A stretch of DNA of 25,208 nt from CAYYYA01 sp964487895 (GTDB lineage Bacteria; Patescibacteriota; Patescibacteriia; UBA1558; 2-01-FULL-52-15). The translations under genes were made by a program, and so were the position numbers. The stretch spans positions 1-25,208 of the forward strand of contig CAZASM010000014.1 in NCBI GenBank assembly GCA_964487895.1. The letters are read 5' to 3'. The notes under the pieces are model-generated. The model was not told the origin of the DNA. It did no database searches and worked only from the letters and a program-made list of their open reading frames with translations. Position 1 is the first letter of the stretch. Each line of letters opens with the position of its first letter. Shown here piece by piece: positions 8,276-14,545 of the stretch.

Positions 8276-8575
8276 ATGACTAAGATTAAGCTCATACTTC
8301 AGGAAGGATGGACCTGTAAACGACAAGTCCTTGATAGGCCACTCCTGAGGTACATGCGAATTTTTCGCTATTTTGGAGTGAAACTTCCTCAAGATCCCCA
8401 CCTTGCTTGTTGTGTAAACTGCGAGACCACACTGGAGCTGGGATCGATGGTCTGGCTTCTGCGAGACGACAAGGGTCTGCGGCGCGCCGTATTCTGCTCA
8501 GTACAGTGCCAGCGTCAATTCCGTCTCAGCGCCTTTGTTAAGGCACGCCGGCCAAGGCAACCCCAAGAAGATTAA
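8276..8575 (+). CDS. Small zinc-ribbon-like protein, 99 residues
   Basis: The ATG is preceded by AGGAGG four bases upstream. The C-terminal half shows Cys46-x2-Cys49 (CVNC), then Cys74-x3-Cys78 in FCSVQCQRQF. This spacing with an FCS-type second knuckle is typical of treble-clef/zinc-ribbon proteins such as MYM-type or YacG-like domains. The tail is basic (KARRPRQPQ), so nucleic-acid or protein binding is possible. It follows the 124-residue gene after 30 bases and precedes a hairpin terminator, so the two are one transcript. No family assignment; zinc binding is inferred from the Cys pattern. Confidence 0.7.
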   Translation: MTKIKLILQEGWTCKRQVLDRPLLRYMRIFRYFGVKLPQDPHLACCVNCETTLELGSMVWLLRDDKGLRRAVFCSVQCQRQFRLSAFVKARRPRQPQED

Positions 8576-8618
8576 TAGGCAGTCATTCGGTCGGCGTTAC
8601 AAATCCGGTCGCAAACAA

Positions 8619-8670
8619 CCCCGCACAACAAGAGACCTCGCGGCTCATCGTTGCGCGGGGTCTTTTTTTT
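8619..8670 (+). terminator. Rho-independent terminator of the first unit
   Basis: CCCCGCACAAC (8619-8629) pairs with GTTGCGCGGGG (8650-8660) with one mismatch. The loop can itself form a small GAG/CTC hairpin. TCTTTTTTTT follows. Confidence 0.85.
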
Positions 8671-8709
8671 GAGAAAAATTATGCTAGTATTCAATCATAT
8701 TTAATCAAC

Positions 8710-9276
8710 ATGCGACAAATCATTATCTTCGAAGGAGTAGAATTAGCTGGCAAAAGCTGGGTCATGAGTCAGCTCTATCCTATTTTAGAACAACAGAACA
8801 GTACCAGCTCTATTTTTCTCAATGGTTGTCTTTGGTTTAACTGTGACATTGGTCTTTTAGGAGATACTAATAGTCAGACCTTCATCGATAGCCAAATCAA
8901 ACTAGCAGAAAACATCCCCGACAAGACAATGCTCTGGGAAAAGTTCCACATCAGTGACGCTGCCTATCGAGAATTCCACGGATTGGAGAAAATCAGCTAT
9001 AATACTATCGAGCGACAGCTATTGGACCTCGGAGCTAAGATAATCTTTTGTCGCATCAACCCCGACGAAGAGTTGTTCCGACAGAGGCTGGCGGATCGCC
9101 TACGTCTCTATCCCCATTATCAGCGCATTGCTAAGAGTCCGGCTGATTATATTCGTCTGCAGACAGTCTATGAACAGCTTGTGGCTGAAAGCAAACTTCC
9201 CAGTCTAACGCTCGATACCAGTCAATTACCAAATACTAATCTTGTGAGTCAGATAACATCTTGGCTCGCTACTTAA
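8710..9276 (+). CDS. P-loop kinase, thymidylate/deoxynucleoside-kinase-like
   Basis: A 188-residue protein starting MRQIIIFEGVELAGKSWVMSQL, with a Walker A loop GVELAGKS at 9-16. A later Arg-rich segment (RQRLADRLRLYPHYQR) resembles the lid of thymidylate kinase-like enzymes. The mid-protein motif is LWEKFHISDAAYREFHG, where thymidylate kinases have DRYxxSxxAYQ, so the DR pair is replaced and dTMP specificity is doubtful. It could be a nucleoside kinase or a small-molecule kinase of that superfamily. Starts without SD, 40 bases after the terminator of the small-gene unit. A gap of 13 bases to the PHP gene suggests one operon with the next three genes. Confidence 0.75.
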   Translation: MRQIIIFEGVELAGKSWVMSQLYPILEQQNSTSSIFLNGCLWFNCDIGLLGDTNSQTFIDSQIKLAENIPDKTMLWEKFHISDAAYREFHGLEKISYNTIERQLLDLGAKIIFCRINPDEELFRQRLADRLRLYPHYQRIAKSPADYIRLQTVYEQLVAESKLPSLTLDTSQLPNTNLVSQITSWLAT

Positions 9277-9289
9277 TACTAATATCTCT

Positions 9290-10162
9290 ATGCCAACCAA
9301 AGGTTACATTGACCTCCATATGCACTCTCACTTCTCTGACGGGTCCAAAAGCCCGACAGAACTGGCAGCTTTATTACACAAAAAAAGTGTTAAGGTTGCA
9401 GCTCTAGCCGATCACAACACAATCCATGGTCAGTATGAATTCCAAGGTGCGGCTAAGAAGTATGGGATTAAAGTAATCCCAGCAGTAGAAATCTATGCCG
9501 CTTACAAACAGATGACTCTGCATATTCTTGGTTATGGTATTGATTTGAATAATAGTGAACTGCATGACTTCCTACGTGAAAGTCAGGTCAAGCGGAAGAA
9601 AAAAATTGAATCTCTCGTTCCTTTACTAGCGCGCAAAGGATTACATTTAGACATTCTAGAACTCTTTGCTCAGCCTGCTACCTATATTGGTATGGCCAAT
9701 GTCATTCGACAGATACAACGCACCGCCAAAAATCGTCTTCCATTGCAGAGAATTATGGCTAAGCCTGATTATGATTATTACGAAATTTATAACAAATTAT
9801 TTTCACGTGGACAGACCACACATTTGAGTGAAGTTGCTTTGCCTATCAAAGAAGTTTTTAGCTTGATCAAAAAAGCTGGCGGTTATACCTCGCTGGCCCA
9901 CCCTGGCCAACAACTACATTTTGAACAAGGTGCTGTGTTAAAAGAGCTAAAAATCTTAGGGTTGCGAGGATTAGAATGTTTTTCTTCTCATCATAATTGG
10001 GACCAAACAGCACACTATCTAATCTTAGCGAAACGCTTGAAACTATTTGTCAGTGGTGGCACAGATTATCATGGAGACTTACCAAGTGATAGTTTGATAG
10101 AAAATTATCATAACTATACGTCACTTCCACTATCGATCTACCAACAGATCAAACTATTTTAA
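9290..10162 (+). CDS. PHP-domain phosphoesterase
   Basis: A 290-residue protein with the PHP metal-binding residues in order: DLHMHSHFSDGS (His10, His12, Asp17), ALADHNT (Asp41, His42), VEIYA (Glu67), LHILGYG (His78), SLAHPGQ, ECFSSHHNW, and GTDYHGD. This is the layout of the YciV/RnmA (TrpH) group, which hydrolyses 3',5'-nucleoside bisphosphates and trims RNA 5' ends. An insertion region (about 90-180) includes RQIQRTAKNRLPLQ. Exact substrate is inferred from family. The stop overlaps the next ATG by one base (TAATG), so it is coupled to the second glucan synthase. Confidence 0.87.
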   Translation: MPTKGYIDLHMHSHFSDGSKSPTELAALLHKKSVKVAALADHNTIHGQYEFQGAAKKYGIKVIPAVEIYAAYKQMTLHILGYGIDLNNSELHDFLRESQVKRKKKIESLVPLLARKGLHLDILELFAQPATYIGMANVIRQIQRTAKNRLPLQRIMAKPDYDYYEIYNKLFSRGQTTHLSEVALPIKEVFSLIKKAGGYTSLAHPGQQLHFEQGAVLKELKILGLRGLECFSSHHNWDQTAHYLILAKRLKLFVSGGTDYHGDLPSDSLIENYHNYTSLPLSIYQQIKLF

Positions 10163-11619
10163 TGTTAAAGAAAACTACTAAAAAAAATCAACGGGCTACT
10201 AAGCCGTTAGTTGTTCATATTGCCGCTGAATGCACACCTTTTATCAAGGTCGGTGGTTTGGCTGATGTTGTCGGTTCACTGCCTCAAGCTTTAACAAAAA
10301 AGTTTCAGCCAGCTGTCATCATCCCCTTACCAAAAACTGTCCTCCGGGCATATCCTTGGAAATTATTAACGACAATTACTGTACCTTTGGATCTAGCAAA
10401 TCATCAGAAAATCACCATTTACAACCTGCGACACTCCTCTGGTGTCACCTACTATGGTCTACAACACAATCTATTTGAAGAAGCTATCTACAACGTAGTA
10501 ACAGGTACTACTGTGGTGGAGAAGTTTGCCTTTTTCAGCCTGGCTGCTGTTACTTTCATCGCTGAGCACTTACCTCAAACAAAACTTGTTCACTGTCATG
10601 ATTGGCACACGGCTTTAGTACCGACATTTATCGATGCTGCTCGCAAAACAAATCAGTTAAAAAATAATATCCCGAGTATTTTTACTATTCATAATATTGC
10701 TTATCAGGGATTAACAAGCAAGACCTTAACAAAAACTTTCAAACTTCATGTTGATCAAGAATTAGCGTTGATGGAAAACTATCACGACGTTGATCAATTA
10801 AATTTGATGAAAATTGGTATCTTATCAGCAGATAAAATAACCACTGTCTCACCTCGTTATGCTCGTGAACTAGTATCAGTCGAACAACCTGGCGGCTTAT
10901 CGGAGTTTCTCCAACGTCGTAAACGTGATCTGGTTGGTATTATCAATGGTATTGATGTGAAAAGTTTCAACCCAAGTACTGATCAAGCTTTAGTTCAACA
11001 ATATAATAAGAAAACCTCTCGCATCGGCAAGGCGAGAAATAAAGTATCATTACAAACTCAATTGAAATTGCCTAAATCCACCATACCAATGATTGGCTTG
11101 ATTGGACGTTTAGTAGAACAAAAAGGTTTCGACATACTATTACCAGCTTTAGAACAACTATTATCGCAGTCGGTGGTTCAATTCGTCATCATCGGCACTG
11201 GCGATCAGCAGTATGAAATAGCTTTACAAAAACTGCAACAAAAATATCCCCAATCATTAGCTGTACATATTGGCTTCGATGATAAACTAGCCCGTCGTCT
11301 CTACGCTAGCAGTGATTTTTTCTTAATGCCCTCCCGTTTTGAACCTTGCGGTCTAGGACAAATGATCGCTATGCGCTACGGCACAGTGCCTATAGTCAGA
11401 GCTACTGGTGGATTAGCAGATACCGTCAAGAATAAAATCACTGGCGTTGTCTTCACTGAGTATAATACCTCAGCGCTGATTCAAGCAATAAAACAAGCCT
11501 TAAATCTGTATCAAAAGCCCCAAAATTGGTATACTATGGTCAATCATTGCTTTGTTCAAGACTTCTCTTGGAAGTCGTCGGCTGATGATTATTATCAACT
11601 GTATCAATCACTTCTATGA
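10162..11619 (+). CDS. glgA: Glycogen/starch synthase, GT5 family (copy 2)
   Basis: A 485-residue GT-B enzyme. Motifs: ECTPFIKVGGLADVVGSLPQAL (Lys29), HCHDWHTALVPTF, TIHNIAYQGL, INGIDVKSFNPSTDQ, GLIGRLVEQKGFDILLPAL, and PSRFEPCGLGQMIAMRYG (Glu394). A basic N-terminal extension (MLKKTTKKNQRATK) precedes the first strand. Copy 2 is closer to the bacterial GlgA consensus in the C-terminal motif (GLGQM versus GINQL in copy 1). It overlaps the PHP gene by one base and galT by four (ATGA), so it is translated as part of a four-gene operon. Two synthases within 6 kb, with no branching enzyme or phosphorylase in the window, suggest distinct donor or product roles. Confidence 0.93.
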   Translation: MLKKTTKKNQRATKPLVVHIAAECTPFIKVGGLADVVGSLPQALTKKFQPAVIIPLPKTVLRAYPWKLLTTITVPLDLANHQKITIYNLRHSSGVTYYGLQHNLFEEAIYNVVTGTTVVEKFAFFSLAAVTFIAEHLPQTKLVHCHDWHTALVPTFIDAARKTNQLKNNIPSIFTIHNIAYQGLTSKTLTKTFKLHVDQELALMENYHDVDQLNLMKIGILSADKITTVSPRYARELVSVEQPGGLSEFLQRRKRDLVGIINGIDVKSFNPSTDQALVQQYNKKTSRIGKARNKVSLQTQLKLPKSTIPMIGLIGRLVEQKGFDILLPALEQLLSQSVVQFVIIGTGDQQYEIALQKLQQKYPQSLAVHIGFDDKLARRLYASSDFFLMPSRFEPCGLGQMIAMRYGTVPIVRATGGLADTVKNKITGVVFTEYNTSALIQAIKQALNLYQKPQNWYTMVNHCFVQDFSWKSSADDYYQLYQSLL

Positions 11620-12551
11620 TGAGAAAACCTGAGGTTCGCAAAGACTATATACAAGATAAATACGTTATTATTGCCCCTCACAGGGACAAGCGTCCTCATG
11701 ACACAATCCAAAACGTACCCCAACACCCAGAACACACTATGACTGACTCGGTTTTCTCGCGTGCCAATCTAAAAAAAGCCAAAGCTTTCCTGACAATCGG
11801 ACCAGAAAAAAATTGGCATCTAAAAGTCATTCCTAATAAATTTCCGGCTGTCTCGCTGGACAATCCCAAAGCCTATGGCCGTCAAGAAGTTGTGGTAGAA
11901 AGTCCAGATCCAAATATGCATATGGATCAGATGCCAGTGGTACAGATTGAGCGAATTCTGCAAAGCTATGCCATCCGAACCACAGAAATATCTAAAAATA
12001 AAAAAATAGAATATATTCTGATTTTCAAAAATAACGGCGGTACCGCTGGAGCTTCGTTACATCATCCTCACTCACAAATATTTGCTACTGATTTTGTCCC
12101 TCCACATTTAATGGACAAGTCGCAAAAGCAACAAGAGTATAAATTAAAAACTGGTCGCTGTGTTTATTGTGACGTGATCAAAAAAGAAGCCAAAGGTCCT
12201 CGTCTGGTTTATAAAGATAAACACGTCATTGCTTTCACTCCTTATGCTTCCATGTATAACTATGAACTCTGGATTATGCCTCTAGCTCATCATGACAACG
12301 TTACTGATTTGAGTAATGTTGAGATAACTTCATGGGCTACAATTTTGAAACACGTCCTACAACGTATTGATAAACTTAATCTGCCTTATAACTACTATTT
12401 TCATCAAGTTATCAATGATAGTGACCAGCACCTGTATATGAAGATTGCTCCTCGTGGTTCTGTCTGGGCTGGTGTAGAGATTGGCTCTGGTTTGGTGATT
12501 AATCCGATAGATCCAGATGAGGCGGCCAAACACTACCGCCGGGGTTTATAA
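11616..12551 (+). CDS. galT: Galactose-1-phosphate uridylyltransferase
   Basis: Swaps UMP between UDP-glucose and galactose 1-phosphate. The 311-residue protein has two HIT-like halves. GASLHHPHSQIFAT contains the HPH active site (nucleophile probably His152), and KVIPNKFPAVS, VVESP and the YYFHQVINDSDQHLYMKIAPRG C-terminus fit the family. The usual N-terminal CxxC zinc pair (CPFC-type, expected near residue 45) is absent: the sequence there reads TMTDSVFSRANL. A CVYC pair (Cys182, Cys185) is present in the second half. The gene overlaps the upstream synthase by ATGA and is the last of that operon. Broader nucleotidyltransferase specificity is possible. Confidence 0.9.
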   Translation: MMRKPEVRKDYIQDKYVIIAPHRDKRPHDTIQNVPQHPEHTMTDSVFSRANLKKAKAFLTIGPEKNWHLKVIPNKFPAVSLDNPKAYGRQEVVVESPDPNMHMDQMPVVQIERILQSYAIRTTEISKNKKIEYILIFKNNGGTAGASLHHPHSQIFATDFVPPHLMDKSQKQQEYKLKTGRCVYCDVIKKEAKGPRLVYKDKHVIAFTPYASMYNYELWIMPLAHHDNVTDLSNVEITSWATILKHVLQRIDKLNLPYNYYFHQVINDSDQHLYMKIAPRGSVWAGVEIGSGLVINPIDPDEAAKHYRRGL

Positions 12552-12580
12552 ATTATTCACATAGGTTTCTATATTCGCCT

Positions 12581-12611
12581 AGTAGGGGTCGGTTTCAAAC
12601 CGACCCCTACT
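12581..12611. repeat. REP-like perfect hairpin (14-bp stem)
   Basis: AGTAGGGGTCGGTT (12581-12594) and AACCGACCCCTACT (12598-12611) pair perfectly around TCA. No T-tract follows in the plus direction. The AGTAGGG/CCCTACT ends resemble the elements at 3794 and 7679. It lies between galT and the second SD-led unit. Confidence 0.65.
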
Positions 12612-12644
12612 GCTGCATATGGGCCGCCTAATATTTCCTTGAGA

Positions 12645-12673
12645 TTGACTTTAAGGCACTTTTCATCTAAATT
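12645..12673 (+). promoter_or_regulatory. Promoter of the second SD-led unit
   Basis: TTGACT (12645-12650) and TAAATT (12668-12673), spacing exactly 17 bp. Start expected near 12680. The leader of about 47 nt contains a CTGTC/GACAG pairing (12679-12683 with 12703-12707) ahead of the SD. Confidence 0.65.
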
Positions 12674-12726
12674 CTAACCTGTCGTTCATTTTGCCAGCCA
12701 CTGACAGACCATCCAAGGAGACTGAG

Positions 12727-13152
12727 ATGACTGTAGATTTTACACGAATCGACGCCATGTCAGACGAGGCTTTAGCCCTAGAACTGAAAGACCTTCTCTC
12801 TTATGGCGATTTACAGGCGACTTGGTTTGGTCGAGGACTCAATACCCTCGATCGTTTTTTTATCGTCTATCAAGACGAGGGAATCACTGACCAGCGTCGG
12901 TTGAGACTAGAAAGGGCTATCACAACTATCCTAGCTGAGCTTGCAAGTCAGCCAAGAGACCAGCTAGAGATGTGGCGTGAACTGATACTGAATATCGGTG
13001 ATCTCGCGGCCAACTTGAAGCTAAAGGATTTTCTGGAACCAGTCAGAAAAATAACCTCTTCTACTGCGGGATTATTTCACAGGGGGTTTGATCTGAGTGT
13101 TAGACTCCAGGAAGTCATCATGGTTTTGGAGCGATTTCCTCAGTCTAACTGA
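12727..13152 (+). CDS. Orphan helical protein, 141 residues
   Basis: The start is the ATG at 12727, with AAGGAG six bases upstream; an in-frame TTG at 12691 lies inside the leader hairpin and is unlikely. The protein begins MTVDFTRIDAMSDEALALEL. It appears almost wholly alpha-helical, with repeated Leu-rich amphipathic stretches (DEALALELKDLLSYG, LRLERAITTILAELAS, DQLEMWRELILNIGDLAANLKL, LSVRLQEVIMVLERF). No Cys, membrane segment or signal peptide. I do not recognise it. A helical adaptor or small binding protein is possible but unproven. It has its own promoter and terminator, and its base composition looks GC-richer than galT before it. Confidence 0.68.
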   Translation: MTVDFTRIDAMSDEALALELKDLLSYGDLQATWFGRGLNTLDRFFIVYQDEGITDQRRLRLERAITTILAELASQPRDQLEMWRELILNIGDLAANLKLKDFLEPVRKITSSTAGLFHRGFDLSVRLQEVIMVLERFPQSN

Positions 13153-13166
13153 GTATCTTTCAGAAC

Positions 13167-13207
13167 ACAGCGACTATGACTTCGGTCTACGTCGCTGTTT
13201 TATTTTT
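13167..13207 (+). terminator. Terminator with UUCG tetraloop
   Basis: ACAGCGAC (13167-13174) pairs with GTCGCTGT (13191-13198). An inner GAC-TTCG-GTC (13178-13187) forms a C(UUCG)G tetraloop hairpin, with TTTTATTTTT after it. The hairpin overlaps the last codons and stop of the gene on the opposite strand. Confidence 0.8.
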
Positions 13208-13779
13208 AGAAATAAATATCCACCGATCAAAAACAACTCCGTAATCACTGCCCAGACAATTACAAAATAAAAGAAAAATTGCGGTGAATACAATCGGATA
13301 ATTAAATCTGTCTCGGGATTGAAGAGCCAGTTACCACCAGGGAAAACTATCTGATGGAAAAAAATAAATAGCGGTTCAAAGGCAAGAACAAAGATGATCG
13401 CTATCAGAGGCCAAAGGATAATGGCGAACTTTAATTGCTTTTTCCAGTCAGCCACCCACTGGGCTATTTTTTTTCTTTTATACTCAACTATCTGCCAAAT
13501 TAGAAAAACCAGCAAGAAATAAAAATAAATAGTTTGTCCATTAGTCAGAACTTCTCTGATATCTTCAATATGGCTGAGCTCAGCTGATTTGAATTTAGCA
13601 GTATCCAAAGTGGACTGGCCACGAAAATAGGCTAATAAATATTGACGTTCAGTAGCCAAGTTATCAGCTGGCAAAAAAGTTCGGAAGATAAGCTGATGCA
13701 CGGAGTTGTTTAAACCTAGGATTCCTAAAACAGACAACTCTATGAAAACAGTAATTAGAAACGATTTAATGATAGTCAT
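13174..13779 (-). CDS. DUF1461 / TIGR01906-type integral membrane protein
   Basis: A 201-residue protein with four hydrophobic segments (about 7-27, 81-98, 116-138, 168-192). The third is followed by IFFHQIVFPGGNWLFNPETDLIIRLYSPQFFF, the hallmark of the DUF1461 family. FRTFL and the topology also agree. Family function is unknown. The ATG at 13779 has a TATACT box (13786-13791, minus strand) six bases upstream and no SD, so it is probably leaderless. The C-terminus (KQRRRPKS) and stop are encoded within the terminator hairpin of the convergent plus-strand gene. It is divergent from the promoter of the third SD-led unit. Confidence 0.85.
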   Translation of the reverse strand: MTIIKSFLITVFIELSVLGILGLNNSVHQLIFRTFLPADNLATERQYLLAYFRGQSTLDTAKFKSAELSHIEDIREVLTNGQTIYFYFLLVFLIWQIVEYKRKKIAQWVADWKKQLKFAIILWPLIAIIFVLAFEPLFIFFHQIVFPGGNWLFNPETDLIIRLYSPQFFFYFVIVWAVITELFLIGGYLFLKIKQRRRPKS

Positions 13780-13824
13780 ATGGTAAGTATAACACCTAAA
13801 GAGGTGGGTTATTTTAAATTAGTA

Positions 13825-13853
13825 TTGACAATTATGTATAAAGTGGGTATTAT
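13825..13853 (+). promoter_or_regulatory. Strong promoter of the third SD-led unit
   Basis: TTGACA (13825-13830) and TATTAT (13848-13853) with exactly 17 bp between. Transcription should start near 13860, over 300 nt before the only SD-preceded ATG at 14169. Confidence 0.78.
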
Positions 13854-13859
13854 ACAAAT

Positions 13860-14168
13860 CTTCGCTCTTTAACTGTTTTGCATTAAGCTTTGCGAACTTT
13901 CGAGGGGTTGCGACTGACAACAACACACCGAGAAATGGCCTTTCTCGGAAGCCCCGTCATCGTGGCGTCGTCCTCGCTACGATCACTAAGCCACCAGTTG
14001 TCATCGCAACTCCTCTCTTCTTTCCTGCGTTCACCGTTTTTACCTCCCAAGGGATCAAACAGTCACCAAGTGTGACAGAAAGGGCGGAAAAAGCTTTACC
14101 CGTTCCACGCTAGTCTCACTAGGCCAGAGACTAGGCTACCTACCCTCAACAAATGCAAGGACGATAAA
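13860..14168 (+). ncRNA. Structured leader RNA with three-way junction, no known class
   Basis: P1: 13902-13921 pairs with 13997-14015 over 19 bp, with one G-U and one bulged C (13914). Inside P1 are two hairpins: P2, CCGAGAAA (13928-13935) with TTTCTCGG (13941-13948), loop of 5; and P3, 13959-13967 with 13975-13983, 9 bp with one G-U, loop of 7. Downstream are P4 (GTCAC 14062-14066 with GTGAC 14072-14076) and P5 (14110-14117 with 14127-14134). I see no open frame in it with an SD. It lacks the signature motifs I know for tmRNA, RNase P RNA, SRP RNA, T-box and GEMM riboswitches. It could be a cis-acting leader of the 88-residue gene or an independent RNA. Exact ends are inferred from the promoter and SD. 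Confidence 0.65.
14110..14134 (+). promoter_or_regulatory. Two mutually exclusive hairpins before the SD
   Basis: CTAGTCTC (14110-14117) pairs with GAGACTAG (14127-14134). The same 5' arm can instead pair CTAGT (14110-14114) with ACTAG (14118-14122). The choice arises because ACTAGGC occurs twice (14118-14124, 14130-14136). The SD AAGGA (14157-14161) lies just downstream, so a regulatory switch is conceivable but unproven. Confidence 0.4.
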
Positions 14169-14435
14169 ATGATTTGCACTTCGCAAGCGCGACAGATGGA
14201 TTTTGTCGCCAGCGGCGGAAAAAAGGGACAGGCAGTCTGTGAGACCACAGGGCAAACCGTAGTGACGGTCGGCGACTGTAGACAAGCAGTCGAGCTCTGC
14301 AGGCACTGCAACCGGGATTTGTTCTCGGGCGAATATTTGGCCCAGATCAAAGAGACCCTCAAGGTCAAAAACCGGCAACTGCAGAAGGCCCTGAAGAAAG
14401 CTGCGGTACGGTCCCTCATCGCACAGACATCCTGA
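14169..14435 (+). CDS. Small Cys-rich protein, 88 residues
   Basis: The ATG has AAGGA seven bases upstream. Cysteines at 3, 24, 37, 44 and 47; the CRHC pair (44-47) with Cys24 and Cys37 could form a zinc knuckle. The C-terminal third is a basic amphipathic helix (LKVKNRQLQKALKKAAVRSL), suggesting nucleic-acid or ribosome binding, though this is inference. No family recognised. It lies at the end of a long structured leader and before strong hairpins. Overlapping frames on the other strand lack any start signal and are treated as shadows. Confidence 0.6.
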   Translation: MICTSQARQMDFVASGGKKGQAVCETTGQTVVTVGDCRQAVELCRHCNRDLFSGEYLAQIKETLKVKNRQLQKALKKAAVRSLIAQTS

Positions 14436-14451
14436 CCAGTGCAAATCCTCC

Positions 14452-14530
14452 GGAAGTAATCAACTAGATTAAGCACCCGCTACTTCCGCGGGATCGAAAA
14501 AACGGCGGCAAGCACCAAGCTTGCCGCCGT
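14452..14530. terminator. Hairpin plus strong bidirectional terminator between the small gene and tyrS
   Basis: A first hairpin pairs GGAAGTA (14452-14458) with TACTTCC (14481-14487). The second, ACGGCGGCAAGC (14502-14513) with GCTTGCCGCCGT (14519-14530), is a perfect 12-bp stem with a 5-base loop. On the minus strand it is followed by TTTTTT, a classic terminator for tyrS. On the plus strand ATTAATTT follows, a weaker tail for the small gene. Confidence 0.8.
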
Positions 14531-14545
14531 ATTAATTTACTCTTA

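Noticed and set aside
12691..12726. TTG start for the 141-residue gene
   Set aside because: AAGGAG is placed six bases before the ATG at 12727, and the TTG lies in the leader.
13890..14075. Open frame of 61 codons from a TTG on the plus strand inside the leader of the third unit
   Set aside because: No SD, TTG start, low-complexity Ser/Leu translation, and the sequence is explained by RNA stems P1-P3.
13860..14168. tmRNA, RNase P RNA or 6S RNA
   Set aside because: No tRNA-like ends with a tag frame, no conserved RNase P core words, and not a single long bulged rod; the fold is a three-way junction.
14096..14476. Minus-strand frames of 102-126 codons opposite the 88-residue gene
   Set aside because: No SD or promoter on that strand; they mirror the plus-strand gene, which has an SD and a promoter.
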